The notes under the pieces: generated by a model | What the model was told of the DNA's origin: nothing | Seen by the model: only the letters and a program-made list of their open reading frames with translations | The model's database searches: none | Assembly (NCBI GenBank): GCA_003139355.1 | Contig: PLIM01000095.1 | Coordinates: 1-38,943, forward strand | Source of the DNA: Acidimicrobiaceae bacterium | GTDB taxonomy: Bacteria; Actinomycetota; Acidimicrobiia; Acidimicrobiales; Bog-793 | Reading direction: 5' to 3' | DNA: 38,943 nt | Shown here: positions 28,708 through 36,825 of the stretch, piece after piece | How positions within the stretch are numbered: the first letter of the stretch is position 1 | Layout: every line of letters begins with the position of its first letter | Program-made: the position numbers and the translations under genes

Positions 28708-31437
28708 TCAGTTCGCGCCTGTGGCTGGGCCATCGCGCCGTCTGCGCCTCCAGAGCGGACCGGCGAGCGAATCCAAGCCGAGGAGGAGCATCGCCGCGAT
28801 GCCCAAGGCGGACGCCGTGAGACCGGCCCGCAGCCCGGGGGCTTTGTAGGTGAAGGTCACGACCGTCGTGCCTTTGGGCACGGCGAAGGACTGCACGAGG
28901 CCGTCGCGGCGCAGGGCGATCGCTCGGGTCCGGCCTTCGCTGTCGCCGGTCGCGCTCCAGCCGGGGATGTCCGCGACGGACCTCACGACCGTGGCCGGTG
29001 CCGGCGAGGTGACGGCCACGGTCTCGGTCGGCGTCCAAGGTGACGACAGGACGACGCGGACTTGAAGGTCACCTCCCAGGTCGCCGGAGCGTCCCGAGAG
29101 CGAGAAGGCACCGCGGGCCCGCTGGTCCGAGAACACCGTGAACGGGCCGATTGTGCCCGCAGCCACCCAGTGCGGAGCCGTCAGGTAGGCGGCGAGCGGC
29201 CCATCCAGGCCGTAGGACGTGCCGGAGCGGGCCTCGACCGCGATCGAGGCGATGTGGACAGAGGCATCGAGGGGGTTCGCGGTCACGAGGCCGACCGAGG
29301 AGGGCGACGCCCCGAAGCTGGCGAAGACCTCTCGTGAGCCCCGCTTGCCGACCGAGACTCGCACTGCGTCGGGGATCTCGCTGCCTCCGGCCACCGTCAC
29401 CAGGTGGACATCGCGTCCGAGAGCGGCCAAGGCCTTGCGTGACTGTGGGGGCCGCGAAAGCTCGAGGGTGACCGTTCGCACCGCAAGTGTGCGGCCGAAC
29501 CATCGGGTCGTGGCCTGACCGGCTCGGAGGTCGACCGGTGAGGGGACGGGCCCGACACCGGCGGTCGCGGGCGCGGGGAGGCCCGGCAGCGGGTTGGTGG
29601 CGGGTCGGAACACCTCGCCGCGCGCTCGGGCAACCGACAGCTCGTCGGGAACCGTGAGCAGAACCCGGACGTCGAGGGAGTCGAAGACTCCCGTCGCCAA
29701 CGCCGCCGGGTCGAGGTCATCTTGAGTGTGGGTCCCGGTTGCCGACACGTACGGCCCCCAAGTGAGCGAACCGTACCCCTGCGCGCTGGCGAGGCCGGAC
29801 AGCACATTGAGATCGGATGCTCCTGTCTGGTCGAGAGCGACGCCGGCCGAGCGCGCCGGGTCGACGATGACGTAACGCCCGCCGGGGCCGAGCCGCGCGG
29901 CAAGCTGGGTTTGCAGCGGGTTGTTGGCGTCGAGCGCGCGAACCTCGACGGGCGCGAGCGCAGACTGGTTCGCCGTGAACACGAGGAGGTCCGCTATGAC
30001 GAGGGCCGCGATCGCTGACGCAACCCGCCGGCGCGGCCAGGAGGGACCGAGGATCACGACTGCGGCGGCGGCCAGCGCGATGACGGCGGTGACAACGAGG
30101 TAGGGGGCGATGGCCCGCAGCGACCAGCCCGACCCGGGGAGCGGGTCGAGGAGTCCCCCGTAGGCCTTGGCGGACAAGACCGTGGCGGCGACGAGGCCGA
30201 GCACGACGACGGGCGCGACCGACCCGCCCACGACCGTCGCCGGGCTCACGTCGCCGGGCTGTGTCGCCAGCTGGTCCTCGATCCAGTGGCCGAGCAGCAT
30301 CGACGACGCGATCGAGAAGAGAATGAGCGCACGGCTGGGGAGCCGCTGCTCACCCACGATCGGCAGGTGGACGAGGAGGTGCTCGAGGGGAGTGTTCGCG
30401 CCGAGGGCCAACAGCAGGCCGATGGCGCCGACCAGGTACCAGACGCGCCACCGGTTCGCGTGCTCGGAACGCCATCTGGGCAGAAGCGCCACGATCGCGA
30501 CGAGGGAAAGGATGCCGCAGTAAGCGTCCAGCTCGGCAAGGTTGTAGGGCCCGGCGTAGGTCTCGAGCCCGATCGGGCCGCCACCTAGCAGGTGCGGCAC
30601 GAGCGAGACGAGCAGCTCGGCCGGGGAGAGCGAGCCCGAGGACGCGAATGCGTAACCTGCGTGGGCGCGCTCGGAGACTGTGAGGAACACAGCGGTCGGG
30701 AGCCACTGGATGGCACTGACCAGCAACCCGGCGACGCCGCCGGCAACGGCCCAGCCGAGGCACGCCAGGCGACGACCATGCTCGGCGATCAGGAGATGGC
30801 CGAGGTAGACGACTATCGCCACGAGCGCGTCGATCACGATGTCAGGGCTGCCTGAGAGGCCCATGCAGCCGGTGGCAGCTGCCAGGACCAAGGTCCAGGG
30901 CGCTCGGCGACGGGGATCGTCGCGGACGATCCCGTCCAAGGCGACCAGGCACCAGATGAGCGACGCCGAGGCCGCCACGAAATCGATGTGGACGATCTGT
31001 GACGACACGAAGCCGCCGAGCCCGAAAGTGGCCCCGCCGAGCGCGGCGGCCAACGTCCGGCACTCATTGCGCCGAAGGAGCACGAAACCGCCGATGGCTC
31101 CGGCTCCCAGCGTGAACGCCTCCGCCAGGACCCAAGCGGCAAGGTGCGGCAGGAATGCGAACAGCAACGTGGTCGGGAGCAGTGCGTGGGCGCTCGCCCC
31201 CGCGAGCAGAGGAGTTCCAGACCAGAGGTACGGGTCGTAGACAGGAAGCCGGCCATGGGCGATGAACTGGCCTGACAGCACCGAGAGCGGGTAGTTCTGC
31301 GTCAGGTCGTCGCCGGTGAGCAGCGGATAGCCCGCGAGTGCGGCGATGGAGAGCGCGACAACCGGGATGCCGAGCAGTACCCCCATGGCGAGGGCGTCCC
31401 GCCTATGGAACATGCGAGGCATCCGAGCCTGGGTCAT
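28708..31437 (-). CDS. YfhO-like polytopic membrane protein / putative glycosyltransferase of GT-C type
   Basis: 909 aa, many hydrophobic segments; LLTGDDLTQNYPLSVLSGQFIAHGRLPVYDPYLWSGTPLLAGASAHALLPTTLLF typical of YfhO-like proteins; C-terminal soluble domain and terminal TM. Confidence 0.75.
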   Translation of the reverse strand: MTQARMPRMFHRRDALAMGVLLGIPVVALSIAALAGYPLLTGDDLTQNYPLSVLSGQFIAHGRLPVYDPYLWSGTPLLAGASAHALLPTTLLFAFLPHLAAWVLAEAFTLGAGAIGGFVLLRRNECRTLAAALGGATFGLGGFVSSQIVHIDFVAASASLIWCLVALDGIVRDDPRRRAPWTLVLAAATGCMGLSGSPDIVIDALVAIVVYLGHLLIAEHGRRLACLGWAVAGGVAGLLVSAIQWLPTAVFLTVSERAHAGYAFASSGSLSPAELLVSLVPHLLGGGPIGLETYAGPYNLAELDAYCGILSLVAIVALLPRWRSEHANRWRVWYLVGAIGLLLALGANTPLEHLLVHLPIVGEQRLPSRALILFSIASSMLLGHWIEDQLATQPGDVSPATVVGGSVAPVVVLGLVAATVLSAKAYGGLLDPLPGSGWSLRAIAPYLVVTAVIALAAAAVVILGPSWPRRRVASAIAALVIADLLVFTANQSALAPVEVRALDANNPLQTQLAARLGPGGRYVIVDPARSAGVALDQTGASDLNVLSGLASAQGYGSLTWGPYVSATGTHTQDDLDPAALATGVFDSLDVRVLLTVPDELSVARARGEVFRPATNPLPGLPAPATAGVGPVPSPVDLRAGQATTRWFGRTLAVRTVTLELSRPPQSRKALAALGRDVHLVTVAGGSEIPDAVRVSVGKRGSREVFASFGASPSSVGLVTANPLDASVHIASIAVEARSGTSYGLDGPLAAYLTAPHWVAAGTIGPFTVFSDQRARGAFSLSGRSGDLGGDLQVRVVLSSPWTPTETVAVTSPAPATVVRSVADIPGWSATGDSEGRTRAIALRRDGLVQSFAVPKGTTVVTFTYKAPGLRAGLTASALGIAAMLLLGLDSLAGPLWRRRRRDGPATGAN

Positions 31438-31636
31438 GGTGGAGCAGGCAGGTTTCGGCGTGGCGAGTTCCTCGCCACCATGGCCGCCACTCCGAGCACC
31501 ATCCGACCGTAGCCAATTCCCGCCCGCCCACCTGTGTCATGCAGCCTCGTGGCGCCGTCCCGCATCGGGGGCCCTTGGATAGGATCGCTCCGGATAGGCA
31601 GACCGAGAGGACGCGCCATGACGGCGCCGGAGGACC

Positions 31637-33346
31637 TTGGAGAACGACCCGAAGGCGGGAAATCCCGGGCCTGAGCACGCCTGGCCTTTCTCCGCTCGGC
31701 TGAGCGGGCTGATCGATGGGGCCCGCGGGCGGATGGACCGCGGGATCGGGTTTCTCGCCCGTATGCGCAAGCCGCTCGGCGATGTGCAGCCGTATGTGCT
31801 GGGCGAGACACCGGTCAAGCGGTTGCTGGCGGCGCCGGCGATCGTCGGGTTTGTCAGCGCCATCGCCATCACCTGGGGCGCTTCGTTGCCGAGCTCGCCG
31901 TTCACCTGGAAGTCCTGCACAGGAATCGTGTCGGGCTCGGTCACCGTGTGTCACCCGTGGTTCTTCGGCATCCCCCCACCGCCGGTGGTGGCCGGCGCGC
32001 CCTTGCCCGCGGACAAGACCCTGTTCATCGGCCTCGTCGCCGTCTACGGGGGCATGGTGCTCATGTTGCAGGCCTGGATTGCCCTGATCCGCCTCGCGCG
32101 CCGCCACCGGGACTTGCCCGTTCGCTGCTTTGCGGTTGTGTTCGCCGCGTGGACGGCCCCGCTTCTTGTCGTCGCGCCATTGTTCAGCCGCGACTCCTAC
32201 AGCTACGCGGCCCAGGGCGAGATGATGAGCCGCGGGATCAGCCCGTACCTGTTCGGGCCGGCGATGCTCGGGGTGAACGCGTTCTCCGGGCTGGTCGACA
32301 AGCTGTGGGCCAACGTGACCTCGCCGTACGGGCCCGTGTTCCTCTGGATGGCAGGGGTGAACGCGACCGTGGTCGACCACAACGAGCTGTTGGCGGTCGT
32401 CGGCTTCCGCCTGTTGGCGCTCGCTGGCGTTGTGATGATCGCGATCTTCGTGCCACGGCTGGCGCGCTCGTACGGCCGGGATCCCTCCGTCGCGTTCGTG
32501 CTCGCGGTGCTGAACCCCCTCGTGCTGCTGCACCTGGTGGCGGGCGCACACAATGACGCGCTGATGCTCGGCTGCCTCGTGGCCGGGCTCTGGCTCGCAC
32601 GTGAGGGACGGCCGGTTCTCGGGCTGTTGCTGTGCACGATCGGGGCGATGATCAAGATCCCGGCCTTCATCGGTGTCGTCTACATCGGCTGGTTCTGGTT
32701 GGGCGACGAGGTTTCGTGGAGGTCCCGGCTCAGGCCGACGGTCATGGCGACGGGCCTCGCTCTTGTCATCATGGCGGCGGTGTCACAGATCGTCGGGCTC
32801 GGGTGGGGTTGGACGACAGCGCTCGGCAATTCCGCAACGGTCAGGTCCTGGAGCGACCCTCCGACGGTCGTGGGCTCGCTCTTGGCAAAGGTGTTGGAGC
32901 TGCTCGGGCTCGGGAACCACCAGCCGGTGATCCTGAGCGGGACGAAAGACCTGGGGATGCTGCTCGCGGCCGCCGTCGCGCTTCGTCTGTTATGGCGGGC
33001 CAGGGACGCCACGGCCATGCGGGCAATGGGCTTGACGCTCCTCGCGGTTGTCTTCCTCGGACCGGCAGTGCAGCCGTGGTATATCGCGTGGTCGATGGTC
33101 TTCCTGGCGACGATCGCAGAGCACCAGCTCAGAGTCCTGGTGATCGCGCTCTCGTGCGTCGCCTGCTTCCTCGGCCTTCCTGGAGCGAACTCGCTTGTTC
33201 TCCAGTTCGGCGAGGCCAATCCGATCCTCATCGTCCTCGCCTCGATCGCGATCGTCATCCTGCTCACCATCCCTCTCGTGATGAGATTCCGGAGGGCGCT
33301 GCACGAAACCGAGGAGAACCGCGTGCCGGCGGTCCCGCGGGGTTGA
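31637..33346 (+). CDS. MptB-like alpha-(1->6)-mannosyltransferase (polyprenyl-phosphomannose-dependent, GT-C fold)
   Basis: polytopic; FSRDSYSYAAQGEMMSRGISPYLFGPAMLG, SPYGPVFLW, HNDALMLG; TTG start preceded by GGAGG. Confidence 0.8.
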   Translation: MENDPKAGNPGPEHAWPFSARLSGLIDGARGRMDRGIGFLARMRKPLGDVQPYVLGETPVKRLLAAPAIVGFVSAIAITWGASLPSSPFTWKSCTGIVSGSVTVCHPWFFGIPPPPVVAGAPLPADKTLFIGLVAVYGGMVLMLQAWIALIRLARRHRDLPVRCFAVVFAAWTAPLLVVAPLFSRDSYSYAAQGEMMSRGISPYLFGPAMLGVNAFSGLVDKLWANVTSPYGPVFLWMAGVNATVVDHNELLAVVGFRLLALAGVVMIAIFVPRLARSYGRDPSVAFVLAVLNPLVLLHLVAGAHNDALMLGCLVAGLWLAREGRPVLGLLLCTIGAMIKIPAFIGVVYIGWFWLGDEVSWRSRLRPTVMATGLALVIMAAVSQIVGLGWGWTTALGNSATVRSWSDPPTVVGSLLAKVLELLGLGNHQPVILSGTKDLGMLLAAAVALRLLWRARDATAMRAMGLTLLAVVFLGPAVQPWYIAWSMVFLATIAEHQLRVLVIALSCVACFLGLPGANSLVLQFGEANPILIVLASIAIVILLTIPLVMRFRRALHETEENRVPAVPRG

Positions 33347-33358
33347 GGGGGACCGCCG
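33327..33358. terminator. candidate bidirectional hairpin/terminator between convergent mannosyltransferase and GNAT genes
   Basis: 10-bp inverted repeat CGGCGGTCCC-N12-GGGACCGCCG spanning the mannosyltransferase stop codon; no U-tract. Confidence 0.45.
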
Positions 33359-33403
33359 CGGTGCCCGTGCCCCGGTTGCCGGCTGGTTGATCAGAGGACT
33401 TGA

Positions 33404-33889
33404 TCAGAGGAGGCGCTGCAGGAGAGCCACGTCCACCCAGCGGCCGAACTTGCGGCCGATCTCGCGCTCGATGCCGATGAGGTCGAAGCCGCAGGCTTGA
33501 TGCATCGCCACCGAGGCTTCCTGGGTAGCCGCGACGCGGGCGACAACGGAATGAAAGCCGTGGGTCCGCGCAATGACGACGGCTTCGCTGAGCAGCGCGC
33601 GCCCGATTCCCTTCCCGCGATGTTGTGCCGCGACATAGATCGAGTCCTCGACGGCTGTCGCATAGCCCGGGCGCGGCCGGTAGGGGGAAAGCGACGCGAA
33701 ACCGACCACCTCATCGCCGTCGTCGGCGACGATCACCGGGTAGACGCCCGAATGAGCGATCATCCAGCCTGCCTGCTCTTCAGAGGTACGCGGGACGAGA
33801 TCGAGTGTGGCGGTCGAACCTGTCACTTCGACGTTGTAGATCTGCCGGATGGCCCCGGCGTCGGCCATGTTCGCTCGGCGAATGTCCAC
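33404..33889 (-). CDS. GNAT family N-acetyltransferase (phosphinothricin acetyltransferase-like)
   Basis: DIRRANMADAGAIRQIYN, EDSIYVAAQHRGKGIGRALLSEAV (acetyl-CoA loop), HQACGFDLIGIEREIGRKFGRWVDVALLQRLL; GTG 33889 chosen. Confidence 0.85.
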   Translation of the reverse strand: MDIRRANMADAGAIRQIYNVEVTGSTATLDLVPRTSEEQAGWMIAHSGVYPVIVADDGDEVVGFASLSPYRPRPGYATAVEDSIYVAAQHRGKGIGRALLSEAVVIARTHGFHSVVARVAATQEASVAMHQACGFDLIGIEREIGRKFGRWVDVALLQRLL

Positions 33890-33937
33890 CGGTGCATCGT
33901 AATGGCGTGCCCGCTGGGTTCCACGGCCCGTCGCGGA

Positions 33938-33943
33938 TATGAT
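33938..33943 (+). promoter_or_regulatory. candidate -10 box (TATGAT) for the tRNA-Thr/tRNA-Met/rpmG transcript
   Basis: TATGAT about 40 bp upstream of tRNA-Thr; -35 not convincing. Confidence 0.4.
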
Positions 33944-33982
33944 CGGGCGGCGCGGCAATGCCAACTGATGGTGGCTGGCACC

Positions 33983-34055
33983 GCCCCCTTAGCTCAGTCG
34001 GCAGAGCACAGCCATGGTAAGGCTGGTGTCGTCGGTTCGATTCCGACAGGGGGCT
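33983..34055 (+). tRNA. tRNA-Thr (anticodon GGT)
   Basis: GCCCCCT/AGGGGGC acceptor, anticodon arm CAGCC-ATGGTAA-GGCTG, GTCGG-TTCGATT-CCGAC T-arm. Confidence 0.95.
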
Positions 34056-34059
34056 CCGC

Positions 34060-34133
34060 GGCGGCGTAGCTCAGTTGGTAAGAGCACACGGCTCATAATC
34101 GTGGGGTCGCCGGTTCGAGTCCGGCCGCCGCTA
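34060..34133 (+). tRNA. tRNA-Met (anticodon CAT; elongator Met or tRNA-Ile2)
   Basis: GGCGGCG/CGCCGCT acceptor, anticodon arm CACGG-CTCATAA-TCGTG, GCCGG-TTCGAGT-CCGGC T-arm; lacks the three consecutive G-C anticodon-stem pairs of initiators. Confidence 0.92.
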
Positions 34134-34161
34134 CCGGGAGTTGGAGCAGAGGAGCAAGAGC

Positions 34162-34326
34162 GTGGCCAAGAACGAGAAACGAGTCAAGGTGACCCTCGCC
34201 TGCGAGGTGTGCAAACGGCGGAACTACATCACGACGAAGAACAAGCAGAACGACCGCGAGCGGATCGAGATGAAGAAGTACTGCCAGTTCGACCGGCAGC
34301 ACACGGTACACAAGGAGACGCGCTGA
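34162..34326 (+). CDS. rpmG: 50S ribosomal protein L33
   Basis: GTG start; [53 protein letters not shown]. Confidence 0.95.
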   Translation: MAKNEKRVKVTLACEVCKRRNYITTKNKQNDRERIEMKKYCQFDRQHTVHKETR

Positions 34327-35042
34327 ACCGCGAGGTCGACGACCTCGCTGCTCTCGTCGAGCTCGCCCGACAAGGGGACAGGGCGGCCTTCGAGCACCTG
34401 GTGCGCGCCACCTCGACTGACTGCTACGCCTTGGCGTTCCGTCTCGTGGGCAATGAGCACGACGCGCGCGACGTGTTGCAGGAGACGTATCTTCGTGCCT
34501 TCCGCTCCCTAGGTAAGTTCCGGGGTGATTCCGGCTTCGGGACATGGCTGCATCGCATCACCGCGAACTGCTCGGCCACGCTGGTGGCCAAGCGCCGGCG
34601 GACCTCCCACGTCGAGCTCGACGACAATCTCGAGGTTCTGGAGACGCGCTCCGAGCGAGACCCGGAGACGGCGGCTGGGACAGCCGACGATCGGGAGCGT
34701 CTCGTGGAAGCACTCGCGGATCTTCCTGACCAGATGCGGATGGTGGTCGTGCTCAGGGATGTTTACGACCTGCCGCACGAGGAGATTGCTCGTGAGCTCG
34801 GCATCAGCCAGACCGCGGCCAAGGTGCGTCTCCACCGGGCTCGGCGCCGCCTGCGTGAGCAGCTGTTCGCACCGGCCGGCACGGCTGGTGGGCTGTCCCG
34901 CTCGACGCAGCGCCCGCGGGCCCTCGCTGGAGTTGAGGCTGAGGTCGCAAGGGCTCGTGCCGAGGTTGGCTTTCGGGCTGAGATGGGGATTGACGCCGAG
35001 CTCCAAGCTGAAGAGGCGGGCAGCCATGCAGCCGCGGTTTGA
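34323..35042 (+). CDS. ECF-type RNA polymerase sigma factor
   Basis: sigma2 region [61 protein letters not shown]; sigma4 region [51 protein letters not shown]. Start inferred as CTG 34323 with SD AAGGAG 34312-34317; the longer ORF start would run through two tRNAs. Confidence 0.85.
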   Translation: MNREVDDLAALVELARQGDRAAFEHLVRATSTDCYALAFRLVGNEHDARDVLQETYLRAFRSLGKFRGDSGFGTWLHRITANCSATLVAKRRRTSHVELDDNLEVLETRSERDPETAAGTADDRERLVEALADLPDQMRMVVVLRDVYDLPHEEIARELGISQTAAKVRLHRARRRLREQLFAPAGTAGGLSRSTQRPRALAGVEAEVARARAEVGFRAEMGIDAELQAEEAGSHAAAV

Positions 35043-35070
35043 GCAGGTCTCTTTCGCAGGAGGTTCGGCC

Positions 35071-35547
35071 TTGGAGGCTTCCCGCGCCCGACTCACCCGC
35101 GCCCGACTCACCCGCGCCCGACTCACCCGCGCCCGACTCACCCGCGCCCGGGACATCCGGGCCCGGCTCGCCCGCGCCAACATGTCGTGCGCCGAAGTCG
35201 CTCTCGTTCTGCCGTCGATCCTCGACGGAGGCGCTTCGGCTGACGAGGTCGTCGTCGAGCACGTCGGGGTCTGTCTCCGTTGCCAGTCCGAGCTTGCCAG
35301 GTATCGTAGGCTGCTACGACTGCTCAACCAGCTGCGGGCCTACAGGGTCGAGCCGCCGCCTGGAGCCGTGGCGGACGTGCTCGGAGCGCTCGAAGAGGCG
35401 GCCCACCGGCACGTCATCCGCTCTGTTCTCGCCGGGCGCCGGCTCGTCTACGTCGGGGCCTTCGCCGTTCCTGCCGCGGCGATCATCGCTGTGACCGTCG
35501 CGCATCACGCTCGCCCGCGGAGGGTACGGCCTGTGGTGCTATCGTGA
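35071..35547 (+). CDS. zinc-finger (HxxxCxxC) anti-sigma factor-like membrane protein with Arg-rich repeat N-terminus
   Basis: directly downstream of ECF sigma; MSCAEVALVLPSILDGGASADEVVVEHVGVCLRCQSELARYRRLL; one TM segment LVYVGAFAVPAAAIIAVTVAHHA. TTG 35071 has SD AGGAGG (35058-35063) at 7 nt; ATG 35026 and ATG 35182 are in-frame alternatives. Confidence 0.75.
   Translation: MEASRARLTRARLTRARLTRARLTRARDIRARLARANMSCAEVALVLPSILDGGASADEVVVEHVGVCLRCQSELARYRRLLRLLNQLRAYRVEPPPGAVADVLGALEEAAHRHVIRSVLAGRRLVYVGAFAVPAAAIIAVTVAHHARPRRVRPVVLS
35081..35155 (+). repeat. 15-bp in-frame tandem repeat CCCGCGCCCGACTCA (4 perfect copies plus 1 degenerate), encoding (RARLT)n
   Basis: identical 15-mers at 35081, 35096, 35111, 35126; diverged copy at 35141. 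Confidence 0.95.
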
Positions 35548-35602
35548 TGCCGACCCGGGGCGACCGGTGCTCAGTCAGTGGCGGGCCACGACCCCGGCCC
35601 GG

Positions 35603-35675
35603 AGGGCAGTAGCTCAATTGGTAGAGCACCGGTCTCCAAAACCGGCGGTTGGGGGTTCGAGTCCCTCCTGCCCTG
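35603..35675 (+). tRNA. tRNA-Trp (anticodon CCA)
   Basis: AGGGCAG/CTGCCCT acceptor, anticodon arm CCGGT-CTCCAAA-ACCGG, GGGGG-TTCGAGT-CCCTC T-arm; upstream of secE. Confidence 0.96.
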
Positions 35676-35706
35676 CCCACCGCTCTTTCGAGCCGAGGAT
35701 TGTTGC

Positions 35707-36024
35707 GTGAACCGACAGACGAAGCGTCTCCTGCAGCGACAGGGGCAAATTGACCAAGAAGGCACGCCGACCGGCGGTAGTCGTCGGCCACCTCCCAGCG
35801 CGCAGCGGCGACCACCCACCCCCGATCGACCCGGGCTTCCTGAGCGCGTCATCGGGTTCGCGCGCGAGGTCCGCAACGAGCTCGCGAAGGTTGCCTGGCC
35901 GAACCGTCCAGAGGTTGTCAAGTACACCCTCGTCGTGTTCGTGACCCTCGTGTTCATGACCAGCCTCGTTTTCGGCCTCGACTACGGGTTCGCCAAGAGC
36001 GTGCTCCTCCTCTTCGGCACGTGA
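35707..36024 (+). CDS. secE: preprotein translocase subunit SecE
   Basis: GTG start; GFAREVRNELAKVAWPNRPEVVKYTLVVFVTLVFMTSLVFGLDYGFAKSVLLLFG. Confidence 0.94.
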   Translation: MNRQTKRLLQRQGQIDQEGTPTGGSRRPPPSAQRRPPTPDRPGLPERVIGFAREVRNELAKVAWPNRPEVVKYTLVVFVTLVFMTSLVFGLDYGFAKSVLLLFGT

Positions 36025-36791
36025 GTGACGGAGACAACCCCGGTGACGACGACGTGAGTGCGCTCCATCCAGAAGTGAAGGCCGAGGACACCTCGCCCGA
36101 AGAGCCTGTCGCAACGGCCGAGGACGCCTCGCCCGAGGAGCCTGTCGAGGCTGGGCCGAAAGTGAGCGGCTTCGACCTGCTCGAGTACGAGCTGCCGTCG
36201 CAGGAAGGCGACGACGAAGTCGCAATGCGCGAGCCCAGCCCTTACGACCGGCCGGGCCTCTGGTATGTCGTGCACACCTACGCCGGTTACGAGAACAAGG
36301 TGAAGTCGAATCTCGAGAGCCGAATCTCATCGATGAACATGGAGGACCGGATCTTCGAGGTCGTGATCCCGATGGAGGAGGTCGCCGAGATCAAGGCTGG
36401 CAAGAGGGTATTCGTGCAGCGGAAGGTCTTCCCGGGCTACCTCCTGTGCCGGTGCAACCTCGACGACGACTCCTGGTCGGTCATCCGCCAGACGCCCGGA
36501 GTCACGGGCTTCGTGGGACCGGGCACCAAGCCGACACCGTTGCCACGCGCGGAGGTCGAGGCGATCCTCCAGGTTCGTCCGGAGGGGACCGAGGGCCAGA
36601 AGCACCGTACCAAGCCACGCCTCGAGCATCAGGTCGGCGACACGGTACGGGTCAAGGAAGGTCCGTTCGCCGACTTCTCTGGTCAGATTGCGGAAATCAA
36701 CGAGGACCAACTGAAGCTCAAGGTGCTCGTGAACATCTTCGGCCGCGAGACTCCGGTCGAACTCGAATTCAGCCAGGTCGCCAAGCTCTGA
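36021..36791 (+). CDS. nusG: transcription termination/antitermination protein NusG with acidic N-terminal extension
   Basis: [99 protein letters not shown]. Confidence 0.96.
   Translation: MSDGDNPGDDDVSALHPEVKAEDTSPEEPVATAEDASPEEPVEAGPKVSGFDLLEYELPSQEGDDEVAMREPSPYDRPGLWYVVHTYAGYENKVKSNLESRISSMNMEDRIFEVVIPMEEVAEIKAGKRVFVQRKVFPGYLLCRCNLDDDSWSVIRQTPGVTGFVGPGTKPTPLPRAEVEAILQVRPEGTEGQKHRTKPRLEHQVGDTVRVKEGPFADFSGQIAEINEDQLKLKVLVNIFGRETPVELEFSQVAKL
36081..36146 (+). repeat. 36-bp-period direct repeat in nusG 5' region ([10 protein letters not shown] / [10 protein letters not shown])
   Basis: GCCGAGGACACCTCGCCCGAAGAGCCTGTC at 36081-36110 and near-identical copy at 36117-36146. Confidence 0.93.
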
Positions 36792-36825
36792 GCGCCTGGC
36801 AGGGAAAGAAAGAGGAAGAATCTCC

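Noticed and set aside
34014-34322. N-terminal ~100 codons of the reported sigma ORF (start at 34014)
   Set aside because: This part lies inside tRNA-Thr, tRNA-Met and rpmG in another frame, so the annotated ORF start cannot be the real one.
35081-35155. Possible CRISPR array
   Set aside because: Units are 15-bp direct tandem copies with no spacers; same logic applies to the 18-bp repeat at 38783.
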